From: Betaproteobacteria bacterium
GTDB lineage: Bacteria > Pseudomonadota > Gammaproteobacteria > Burkholderiales > CAIKXV01
Direction of reading: 5' to 3'
DNA length: 57,300 nt
NCBI GenBank assembly: GCA_947458265.1
Contig: CANGYF010000013.1
Location: 1-57,300 of the forward strand
Shown: positions 29,848-37,235 of the stretch, piece after piece
How the letters are laid out: each line of letters begins with the position of its first letter
How positions within the stretch are numbered: position 1 is the stretch's first letter
Made by a program: the position numbers and the translations under genes
The notes under the pieces: generated by a model
Seen by the model: only the letters and a program-made list of their open reading frames with translations
Databases searched by the model: none
Told to the model about the DNA's origin: nothing

Positions 29848-30069
29848 TCAGACCTGCAGGCGGGCGACCACCGCGCCCTCGCTGCAGGTGCTGCCCTCGG
29901 TCACGCAGATCTCGACCAGCGTGCCGGTCTCGGGCGCGGTGACCGGGATCTCCATCTTCATCGACTCGAGGATCATGATCGGCGCCTCTTCCTCGATGGT
30001 GTCGCCGACCTTGGCCACGATCTTCCACACGTTGCCGGTGATTTCACTCTTCACATCGATGATCGGCAT
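29848..30069 (-). CDS. Stand-alone biotin carboxyl carrier protein, minimal (73 residues)
   Basis: The whole protein is one biotinyl/lipoyl attachment domain. The biotinylated lysine is Lys 38 in ESMKME, the canonical biotin motif, with the turn VGDTIEEEAP before it and the matching strands after it. AccB proteins of fatty acid synthesis are ~150 residues with a long Pro/Ala-rich arm; that arm is missing here. It carries carboxybiotin between the carboxylase (28454-29833) and the carboxyltransferase (32354-33892) of the same operon. It has a good ATG with upstream purines. The short form is seen in catabolic and decarboxylase-type biotin enzymes. Confidence 0.93.
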   Translation of the reverse strand: MPIIDVKSEITGNVWKIVAKVGDTIEEEAPIMILESMKMEIPVTAPETGTLVEICVTEGSTCSEGAVVARLQV

Positions 30070-30129
30070 CTATTGCACTCCTGAAGGGATTCGTACTGCG
30101 ATTGTCGCCTATCGGGCCGGGCCCGGTAC

Positions 30130-30167
30130 CCGGGTCAGACCCGGAGGTCAGACCCCGGGGCCTGACC
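30130..30167. repeat. Two adjacent palindromes between the acyl-CoA ligase and biotin carrier genes (REP-like)
   Basis: CCGGGTCAGACCCGG at 30130-30144 is a perfect seven-base stem around one A. One base later GGTCAG...CTGACC at 30146-30167 forms a second stem with a single central mismatch. The stop codon and last residues of the upstream acyl-CoA ligase gene lie in the second palindrome. The head CCGGGTCAGA is shared with the element at 24453-24518. Within an operon such elements usually stabilise the upstream mRNA or lower expression of the downstream genes. Confidence 0.65.
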
Positions 30168-32349
30168 CCTGGGCGTGCCGTGCCGCCAGCCGGTGCTCGA
30201 GCCTCGACACCGCCGCCAGCGCATGGCCGGCATCGGCGATCTCGTCGAACACGGCGATGCCGGCGGCCAGCGCACGCTGGCGGTAGACGCGACGGGCATC
30301 ATCGAGCTCGCGCGAGCCGTCGGAGCGCAGCACCAGCACGAAGTGAAGCTGCCCCGGCCGCTCGCGCCCGACCTGCTCGGCGATGCCGATCAGCGTCTCC
30401 ACCGGGTCACCCGCGCTGCGGCCGACGAACGCCGCCAGGTTCAGGTGCATCACCAGCGCATCCGCACCGCTCGAATCGTAGACGATGTCGAGGATCTTCC
30501 CAGCCACCGCGCCACCGCTCTGCAGCAGCGTGCCCACGGGCGTATCGATCGGGTTGACGATGCCGGTGCCCGGCGGCAGCTTCAGTGCCCGCATCGCATC
30601 GACGGCCGCTGCGTCCATCGGCAGGATGTCCAGGCCGACCGACGAGAAGCAGTCGGCCGCGAGCACGCTGGTGCCGCCGCCGTTGCCGAACAGCACGACG
30701 CGACGGGTCGGGCGCGACGGACGCAGCTCCAGCACCTGCAGCGCGAGCAGCGCGTCGACGAAACGGTCGACGATGTCGACCATCACGCATGGCGTCTGTT
30801 CGCACAGCGCTTCCCAGGCGCGCAGGTCGCCGGCCAGCGACCCGGTATGGGAAGCGGCCGCAAGATGCCCCTGGCTGGTGCGGCCACCCTTGAGCAGCAC
30901 CACCGGCTTGGCCCGGGGAGAGCGCAGCAGGTCGAACAGCGCACGGCCATCCTTCGCGGATTCGAGGTACAGACCGATCGCACGCGTCTGCGCGTCGTGC
31001 ATGTAGAAGCCGGCGAGTTCGGCTGCGCCGACGTCGGCGCTGTTGCCGATGGTGACCAGCCCGGAAAAGCGTACGCCGCGCGCCTGGCCGCGCTTGACGA
31101 TGTCGGTCGACAGGCCACCGGACTGCGCCAGCACGCCGATGCTGCCGGTCTCGCGCGGTGCATCGTCGGGGAAGGTCACACCGCCACGCGGTGAATACAG
31201 CCCGAGGCAGTTCGGCCCGATCACGCGGAAGCCGCCGCTGCGCGCCACGTCGATCAGCCCGCGCTCGAGGTCACGGCCCTCCTCCACCTCGCCGAAGCCG
31301 CTCGAGATCACCTGTGCAAAGCCGAGCCTGCCGGCACCCGCTGCCAGCGCATCGGCGACCCGCGCCGCGCCGATCGCGACATAGGCATAGTCGACCGGGC
31401 CGGGCGTGTCCGCAAGGCTGCGGAAGGCGGGCAGCCCTTCCACCTCTGGCGCCGAGGGATGGATCGGCCAGAGGGATCCGGCATAACCGAACTTCTTCAT
31501 CCGGCGGATGAAGGTGTTGGCGATCGAGGTATCGGTGGCGGACGCACCGAGCACCGCGACCGACTTCGGCGCGAACAGGCGACCGTAGTCCACCTGCGCT
31601 GCGTCAGCGCCGGAGGTCGTGCCTGCCGGCGCGTCCGCCATCGGCGCCAGGATCACCCGCGCATCGACCACGACCGCGGCATCCGCAGAAACGATCACCG
31701 GATTCAGGTCCAGTTCCGCGATGTCATCGCCATGCCGGTGCAGCAGGCCGCCCTCGCCGCCGACAGCGAGCAGCAGGTCGACCAACGCGGCGCGCGATAC
31801 CGGCGCCCGGCCACGCGCACCGTCGAGCAGGGCACGGCCCTGCAGCGCATCGATCATCGACTCGGCCTCATGGCGCGCGATCGGCACCAGCCGGAATGCG
31901 ACATCGCCGAGTACCTCGACGAACACACCGCCCAGGCCGACCATCACCATCATGCCGAACTGCGGGTCGCGCACCGCGCCGATCACCATCTCGACGCCGG
32001 GTGCGGCCATGCGCTCGACCAGCCAGCCGTCGACCCGCGCAGCCTTCACCGCCGGTTCGATCGACATCGTCTCGACCGCACCGCGCACCGCTTCGGCGTC
32101 GGCCAGCCGGATGCTCACCGCGCGCGCATCGCTCTTGTGCAGGATGTCCGGCGACACCACCTTCACCGCGAACGGACCGGCGAGCCGCGCCGCGACCGCC
32201 GCCGCCGACGCGGCATCGGCCGCCACTTCGCCCAGCGGCACGGCGATGCCCATGGTCGCCAGCGCCTGCTTCGCTTCGGGCTCGGACAGGCTGCCGCGTC
32301 CCTCCCGGCGCGCCTGCGCCAGCAGGCTTTCGAAATCCACGGTCGCCAT
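30148..32349 (-). CDS. Acetate-CoA ligase (ADP-forming) family acyl-CoA synthetase, single-chain
   Basis: Converts an organic acid, CoA and ATP to the acyl-CoA, ADP and phosphate, or the reverse. The 733 residues are arranged as an ATP-grasp (beta) domain at about 1-235, then CoA-binding Rossmann (from VAVLGAS near 264) and succinyl-CoA-ligase-like alpha domains to the end, the order with the ATP-grasp part first. The phosphorylated histidine is His 501 in ASHTGSLAG. ATG at 32349 lies four bases after the carboxyltransferase stop. Its last codons read into a REP-like palindrome, adding a short Gly/Pro tail. In this operon it most likely makes the CoA thioester that the biotin enzyme then carboxylates. 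Confidence 0.92.
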   Translation of the reverse strand: MATVDFESLLAQARREGRGSLSEPEAKQALATMGIAVPLGEVAADAASAAAVAARLAGPFAVKVVSPDILHKSDARAVSIRLADAEAVRGAVETMSIEPAVKAARVDGWLVERMAAPGVEMVIGAVRDPQFGMMVMVGLGGVFVEVLGDVAFRLVPIARHEAESMIDALQGRALLDGARGRAPVSRAALVDLLLAVGGEGGLLHRHGDDIAELDLNPVIVSADAAVVVDARVILAPMADAPAGTTSGADAAQVDYGRLFAPKSVAVLGASATDTSIANTFIRRMKKFGYAGSLWPIHPSAPEVEGLPAFRSLADTPGPVDYAYVAIGAARVADALAAGAGRLGFAQVISSGFGEVEEGRDLERGLIDVARSGGFRVIGPNCLGLYSPRGGVTFPDDAPRETGSIGVLAQSGGLSTDIVKRGQARGVRFSGLVTIGNSADVGAAELAGFYMHDAQTRAIGLYLESAKDGRALFDLLRSPRAKPVVLLKGGRTSQGHLAAASHTGSLAGDLRAWEALCEQTPCVMVDIVDRFVDALLALQVLELRPSRPTRRVVLFGNGGGTSVLAADCFSSVGLDILPMDAAAVDAMRALKLPPGTGIVNPIDTPVGTLLQSGGAVAGKILDIVYDSSGADALVMHLNLAAFVGRSAGDPVETLIGIAEQVGRERPGQLHFVLVLRSDGSRELDDARRVYRQRALAAGIAVFDEIADAGHALAAVSRLEHRLAARHAQGSGPGV

Positions 32350-32353
32350 GGCG

Positions 32354-33892
32354 TCAGAAGCTCGTCGGCCAGGTGCGCATCAGGTGCTGCCCGATGCCAC
32401 CGGTGCGGCGCCGGCGATAGACGTCGAGCATGCCGATCAGGTGGTCGCGCGTCTCCTGCGGCTGCACCACGTTCTGCACCGCGTACATCGACGCCATGTC
32501 CCAGACCTCGCTGTCCTGCGAGATGTGCGCGAATGCCTCGTCCCAGCCAGGCTGTCCCGGGGACACGCCATGCACGATCTGGGTCGATGCCGCAGGGTCC
32601 ATGAAGCTGATCTCGGCGGTGGGCCAGGCGATCAGCTCGTCGTTGTTGCGCCCGCCGCCCATCGCCACGTAGGCGCGGCCATAGGCCTTGCGCACCAGCA
32701 CGGTGATCGTCGGCACGGTCACCAGCGAGGTGGCGTTCATGAAGTTCATGATGAAGCCGGGCGCGCCGCGTCGTTCCGCTTCCAGCCCGACGACGAAGCC
32801 GGGGGTGTCCATGAAGCGCACCATCGGGATGTTGAACGAATCGCACATCACGGTGAAATCGAGGATCTTGCGGATCGCATCGACGGTCAGCGCGCCACCC
32901 GAGGCGGCGGGATTGTTCGCGATCAGGCCGACCACCTTGCCACCGAGACGGGCCAGCGCGACCACCGCCGACTTGCCGAAGCGCGGCTTGAGTTCGAACA
33001 TCGAGCCGTGGTCGACGATCACTTCCAGGATCTTGCGGATGTCGTAGACCTGGGTGCGCTTCTCGGGCAGCAGCCCGAGGATGCGGTCCTGGCCTTCGCC
33101 GGAGCCGGGCGGCACCTCCGCCACCGGTGGTAACTCGCCGTTGTGGCTGGGCATGTAGGAAAGGAAGCGCTTGATCGCGTCCATCGCCTCGGCATCGGTG
33201 TCGACGACGCGGTCGATCAGACCGGTGGTCTCGGCATGCAGGCGCCAGCCGCCCAGCGCCTCGAGGTCGACTTTCTCGCCGATGGCGATCGACACCAGCT
33301 TGGGGCTGGATACCGCCATGATCGAGCCCTTGCGCATCACCGCGAAGTCGGCGCAGCAGCACATCCAGGCCGACGACCCGAACGCGGTGTCGAGCGCCGC
33401 CGCAGCCCAGGGATTGTCGCGGGTACGCCGGAACTGGTGCGGGTCGTTGCCGAGCAGGCTGCCCATGCCCTTGGAGCCCATCGTGTCGGGCATGCGCGCG
33501 CCAGTCGATTCACCGACGTGGATGAACGGCATTCCGCACTCGATGGCGGTGCGCCGCACATGGCCCATCTTCTTCGAGTTGGTAGCAGAGGTGGACGAGC
33601 CCTTCACCGTGAAGTCGTTGATCACCACGCCGCAGTCGCGCCCGCCGACCTTGCCGAAGCCGACGATCTTGCCGTCGCGCGGGGTCTTGCCACGGTCGGA
33701 CTCGAACACGCCGGACTCACCGAGCAGCCCGGACTCGCGGAACGTGCCCTCGTCGACCAGCAGAGCCAGCCGCTCCTCCGCATTGAGCTGGCCGGCGGCC
33801 TTTCGCTTGGCAAGCTTGGCGGGGCCGCCCATGGCGCGGGCCTTCTCGCGGCGGCGTTCGAGTTCTTCGAGGGCGGTGGAAGGTAGGGTCAT
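32354..33892 (-). CDS. Acyl-CoA carboxylase carboxyltransferase subunit
   Basis: Crotonase-fold carboxyltransferase of 512 residues (PccB/MmdA/glutaconyl-CoA decarboxylase type) that moves CO2 from carboxybiotin to an acyl-CoA. N-terminal half: ERLALLVDEGTF, FTVKGSSTSATNSKKM (where propionyl-CoA enzymes read DFTV-GGS-G), GESTGARMPD. C-terminal half: ANNPAASGGALTVDAIRK, FMDTPGFVVG, MGGGRNND and WPTAEISFMDP. The oxyanion-hole glycines are present. Acyl-chain specificity cannot be read from these motifs; the GGWRLHAETTGLIDR stretch departs from propionyl-CoA carboxylases. ATG at 33892, 35 bases after the enolase-superfamily gene. Confidence 0.92.
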   Translation of the reverse strand: MTLPSTALEELERRREKARAMGGPAKLAKRKAAGQLNAEERLALLVDEGTFRESGLLGESGVFESDRGKTPRDGKIVGFGKVGGRDCGVVINDFTVKGSSTSATNSKKMGHVRRTAIECGMPFIHVGESTGARMPDTMGSKGMGSLLGNDPHQFRRTRDNPWAAAALDTAFGSSAWMCCCADFAVMRKGSIMAVSSPKLVSIAIGEKVDLEALGGWRLHAETTGLIDRVVDTDAEAMDAIKRFLSYMPSHNGELPPVAEVPPGSGEGQDRILGLLPEKRTQVYDIRKILEVIVDHGSMFELKPRFGKSAVVALARLGGKVVGLIANNPAASGGALTVDAIRKILDFTVMCDSFNIPMVRFMDTPGFVVGLEAERRGAPGFIMNFMNATSLVTVPTITVLVRKAYGRAYVAMGGGRNNDELIAWPTAEISFMDPAASTQIVHGVSPGQPGWDEAFAHISQDSEVWDMASMYAVQNVVQPQETRDHLIGMLDVYRRRRTGGIGQHLMRTWPTSF

Positions 33893-33927
33893 GTGTGCGG
33901 GGTCCTGTCAGTCGCTATCGGGTGCGG

Positions 33928-35085
33928 TCAATCGAACCGGTACGCAGCCATCCGGTCGGCGTCGAGTTCGACGCCGAGTCCGGGTCCGCCGGGCAGCGGG
34001 ATCGACCCACTGGTGAGGTCGAGCTTGCGGGTGACGATGTCGTCGGCGGTCTTCAGCGGGCCGACGCATTCGAGGCCGTCGATCACCGCGGCGCTGGTCG
34101 CGGCCATCATGATCTCGGCGACGGTGTTCACGCCCAGGCCGAAGCCATGGCCGATCACCACGCGCAGCCCGGCCGCGGAGGCGGTCTCGAGCATCCGGCG
34201 CGCGCGCAGGAAGCCGCCCTGCTTCATCACCTTGAGCTTCACCAGGTCGGCCGCATCGGCGCGGATGATCGCCAGCAGGCTCGCATGGTCGAGCACCGAC
34301 TCGTCGGCCATTACCGGTACGCCACCGCCTTCGCGGCGCACGCGGGCCAGGCCGGCGAGATCGGCGGCGGGTGCCGGCTGCTCGAACAGCTGCAGCTTCG
34401 CATCAGCGACCATGTGCGCGAGGCGGATCGATTCGTCCGCCGAGTAGCCGGCGTTGGCATCGATGCGCAGCTGCATGCCGTCGCCGACGGCCGCGCGCAC
34501 CGCGAGCACCCGGTCGCGGTCGGCCTCGATGCCGCCGCCGACCTTGATCTTGGCCGAGCGGAAGCCGCGGTCATGCCAGCGCTTCGCCTCGGCAGCCGCC
34601 TCGTCCGGCGACAGGATGCCGATCCATGCGTTGAACGACACCCGGTCGCGCACCGCGCCGCCGAGCCAGGTGTGCACCGGCAGCCCGCAGGCGCGCGCGA
34701 CCAGGTCGGTGCAGGCCATCTCGATCGCGGCCTTCGCATCGAGGAAGGCCGGCTGCACCGCGTCCATCCGGTCGAGCAGCACATGCACGTTGGAGGCATC
34801 CATGCTGCTCACCGCTGGCGCCAGCACGTTGCGGATCACCGCCAGCGAATCCTCGACCGTCTCTTCCGAATAACCCGGCGACGGATCGATGTTGCCAAGA
34901 CCGATCGCGCCGCTGGCCGAGGTCATCCGGACGATCACGCTCTTCTGGACCTTCTTGGTGGTGTAGGCGTTCTTGAAGCCCTCGCCCACGAGCGGCACCG
35001 CGACACCGAAGGCCTCGATGCGTTCGATGCGGAAATCACGGGCGCTGCCTGCGGCGCTGGCAGCCTTAGAAGCGTCGATGTCCAT
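33928..35085 (-). CDS. Mandelate racemase/muconate lactonizing enzyme family protein
   Basis: Enolase-superfamily enzyme, 385 residues, which abstracts a proton alpha to a carboxylate. The N-terminal capping domain is followed by a barrel with the K-x-K motif (Lys 179 and 181, SAKIKVGG), metal ligands Asp 209 (RIDANAG), Glu 235 (LFEQPAP) and Asp 261 (VMADES), and a second lysine pair near 283-288 (VKLKVMKQGG). Two catalytic lysines are the muconate-cycloisomerase/dipeptide-epimerase/o-succinylbenzoate-synthase pattern. ATG 35085 with AGGAGG upstream was preferred to GTG 35106. Second gene of the operon. The reaction could be cycloisomerisation, epimerisation or dehydration. Confidence 0.9.
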   Translation of the reverse strand: MDIDASKAASAAGSARDFRIERIEAFGVAVPLVGEGFKNAYTTKKVQKSVIVRMTSASGAIGLGNIDPSPGYSEETVEDSLAVIRNVLAPAVSSMDASNVHVLLDRMDAVQPAFLDAKAAIEMACTDLVARACGLPVHTWLGGAVRDRVSFNAWIGILSPDEAAAEAKRWHDRGFRSAKIKVGGGIEADRDRVLAVRAAVGDGMQLRIDANAGYSADESIRLAHMVADAKLQLFEQPAPAADLAGLARVRREGGGVPVMADESVLDHASLLAIIRADAADLVKLKVMKQGGFLRARRMLETASAAGLRVVIGHGFGLGVNTVAEIMMAATSAAVIDGLECVGPLKTADDIVTRKLDLTSGSIPLPGGPGLGVELDADRMAAYRFD

Positions 35086-35140
35086 CGGATCGTCCTCCTG
35101 GGTCACGGGGCAGGCTGCCCGGACAGGTCGCTCAGATCAT

Positions 35141-36070
35141 TCAGGCCGCGGCCTTGAGCGCTGCGCCCTTGATCTGCGTGCGATGCATGCGCCGCCGGCT
35201 GGCCGGGTCGAACGAATCGCGCCGGTGCAGGGTCGACCGGTTGTCCCAGAGGATCACGTCGCCCACCTGCCATTCCTGGCGGAATGCGAACTGCGGCTGG
35301 CAGGCATGCGCCCAGAGTTCATCGAGCAGCGCCTCGCTCTCGGCCAGCGAAAGCCCGAGGATATATCCATTGCGCCGCCGCCCGAGCAGCAGCGTCTCGC
35401 GGCCGTTATCCGGATGTACGACGATCAGCGGATGGCGTGCGCCAGGCGCCTCGCGCGGATCGGTCACTTCCTTCATCCCGCGCCGCATGATGCCCGCGCT
35501 GTTGTAGGTGGAGTCGTGCACTGCGCTGCGCCCTTCGATGCGCCGGCGCAGACCGACGGGCATCGTCTCCAGTGCCAGGTGCAGGTTCGCCCAGAACGTG
35601 TCCCCGCCGCTCGGCGGCACCTCGATCGCGTACAGCATCGAGGCCATCGGCGGATGGTCGATGTAGGTCATGTCCTGGTGCCACACCGCCTCGCCGTCGC
35701 CGAGATTGCCCAGCGGCCGGTCGCCGTCGCGCAGGTTCGAGATCACGTTGATCTCGGGATGCGCCGGATTGAACGGAGCGCCGTACGGGTTGGGGCCCGG
35801 CGGGTCGAGTTCACCGAGGTGGCGCGACAGCGCGAGCAGTTGCGGGTCGGTCAGCGTCTGGCCACGGAAGCGCAGCACCAGGTGCTCGAGCCAGGCGGCG
35901 CGCAACTGCGCGACCGTGGCGGCATCGAGCGGTTGCGACAGGTCCAGGCCCGAGACCTCGGCACCCAGCGCCGGGGACAGGGGGCGCAGGCCGAACGGAC
36001 GGCTTGCGTCGGGGGCGGTCGCGGAGCCGGCCGACGGGTCGGCGGCAACGGTGGCGAAGACGGCGGTCAT
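35141..36070 (-). CDS. TauD/TfdA family Fe(II)/2-oxoglutarate-dependent dioxygenase
   Basis: 309-residue cytoplasmic oxygenase that hydroxylates a substrate carbon while decarboxylating 2-oxoglutarate; relatives cleave taurine, alkyl sulfates or aryloxyacetates. The iron triad is complete: His 131 and Asp 133 in WHQDMTY and distal His 282 (RSTLHRRD). Arg 294/297 in RRRMHRTQIKG should bind 2-oxoglutarate. ATG at 36070. It is the first gene of the six-gene operon, 55 bases before the enolase-superfamily gene, and is divergent from a LysR regulator gene that probably controls it. Whether it releases sulfite, an aldehyde or a phenol is unknown. Confidence 0.93.
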   Translation of the reverse strand: MTAVFATVAADPSAGSATAPDASRPFGLRPLSPALGAEVSGLDLSQPLDAATVAQLRAAWLEHLVLRFRGQTLTDPQLLALSRHLGELDPPGPNPYGAPFNPAHPEINVISNLRDGDRPLGNLGDGEAVWHQDMTYIDHPPMASMLYAIEVPPSGGDTFWANLHLALETMPVGLRRRIEGRSAVHDSTYNSAGIMRRGMKEVTDPREAPGARHPLIVVHPDNGRETLLLGRRRNGYILGLSLAESEALLDELWAHACQPQFAFRQEWQVGDVILWDNRSTLHRRDSFDPASRRRMHRTQIKGAALKAAA

Positions 36071-36236
36071 GGAACGATCTTCTGCGGCAGGTCAGGGAGG
36101 CAGGAGGCTAGCCGAAGCAATGCATAAGGTAAATAATCACTTTTTCCGATCTTTTCATCCTCCCGCCTTATCCCAGACCCATCCGGGATGACCGCCCGCT
36201 CCTCAAGCGCCGCGCCCCGGCTCCATCCCGCCTGCC
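36071..36236. promoter_or_regulatory. Divergent control region between the dioxygenase operon and the LysR gene
   Basis: 166 bases, with an unusually AT-rich patch at 36118-36160 (TAAATAATCA, TTTTTCC, CTTTTCATCC) that stands out in this GC-rich window. An inverted repeat ATCCC-N10-GGGAT sits at 36170-36189. LysR regulators typically bind such divergent regions and repress their own gene, so the AT patch is the likely promoter and the repeat one possible binding site. Confidence 0.55.
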
Positions 36237-37235
36237 ATGCCTGCTTCGCACCCTCCCTCCGCAGCCACCAGCCAGCTCTCCCTCCGGCAGCTCCGGCTGG
36301 TCGAGGCGATCGCACGGCTGGGATCGGTGCATCGTGCGGCCCGCGCGCTCGGCGTCAGCCAGCCCGCCGCGTCGATGCTGCTGCGCGCGGCCGAAGCCGC
36401 GATCGGCCATCCGCTGTTCTCGCGCGACCGGCGTGGCGCGGTGCCGACCGGCTTCGGCCAGATGTTCATCGAGCGGCTGTCGATCGCGCTGGCCGAGATC
36501 GATGCGATCGACGGCAGTGCCCGCGAGGGTGGGCAGCCGCTGCTGCGCCTGGGCACCATCCCGCGGGCGATGCAGGCCCTGCTTCCCCGTGTGCTCGCAC
36601 GCGTACTCGCCGAGGATCCGGCCCTGCGCATCAGCGTGCAGGAAGCCCCGGCCGCGCAGCTGCTCGCATCGGTCGCCGGCGGCCTGCTCGACGCGGCGAT
36701 CGGGCGCGAGGTGCAACGGCCCGGTGGCCCCGATGCTGCGCGCCTGGACGAACTGGTGTTCGAGCGCCTGTTCGATGAACGCACGGTGATCGTCGAACGG
36801 GCGGCAGCCACTGGCCGGCGCCGTGCCGGTGCCGACGAGCCCCGCCCGCCGGTGCCGCTGGCCAGCCTGCAGGCACGCGACTGGGCGCTGCCGGCGCGCG
36901 GCAGCTTCGCGCGCGAACTGATCGACAGCGCCTTCACCACGGCCGGATTGCTGCCTCCGCTGCCCAGGGTCGAGTCGGCAGTCTATGCCTCGAACATCGA
37001 ACTCGCCGCCGAAGGCTCGCTGCTTACGCTCGCACCGGCCACCGCGGCCGAGGCGATGCGCAGCGCCGGCCGCATCCGCATCGTCGAGGTGGAGCCACCG
37101 CTGCCGGCGAGCCCGGTGTTCCTGATCTACCGGGCGCGCAGCCAGCCGCTGGCGGCGCTTGCCGCGCTGCGCACCGCGCTGCTCGCGGCGGCACCGGAGA
37201 GCGCCGCCGGCCGGACCGGCCTCCGGCGGGCCTAG
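36237..37235 (+). CDS. LysR family transcriptional regulator
   Basis: 332 residues. The N-terminal winged helix-turn-helix spans about 14-73 (LSLRQLRLVEAIARLGSV, then AARALGVSQPAASMLLRAAE as the recognition region, split by the turn). A linker helix and a periplasmic-binding-like effector domain follow (LRLGTIPRAMQALLP onward). ATG at 36237. Its divergence from the dioxygenase-acyl-CoA carboxylase operon makes it the likely inducer-responsive activator of that operon, with a pathway intermediate as coinducer; this is inferred from position. Its TAG stop shares the bases CTAG with the convergent gamma-glutamyltransferase gene. Confidence 0.93.
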   Translation: MPASHPPSAATSQLSLRQLRLVEAIARLGSVHRAARALGVSQPAASMLLRAAEAAIGHPLFSRDRRGAVPTGFGQMFIERLSIALAEIDAIDGSAREGGQPLLRLGTIPRAMQALLPRVLARVLAEDPALRISVQEAPAAQLLASVAGGLLDAAIGREVQRPGGPDAARLDELVFERLFDERTVIVERAAATGRRRAGADEPRPPVPLASLQARDWALPARGSFARELIDSAFTTAGLLPPLPRVESAVYASNIELAAEGSLLTLAPATAAEAMRSAGRIRIVEVEPPLPASPVFLIYRARSQPLAALAALRTALLAAAPESAAGRTGLRRA

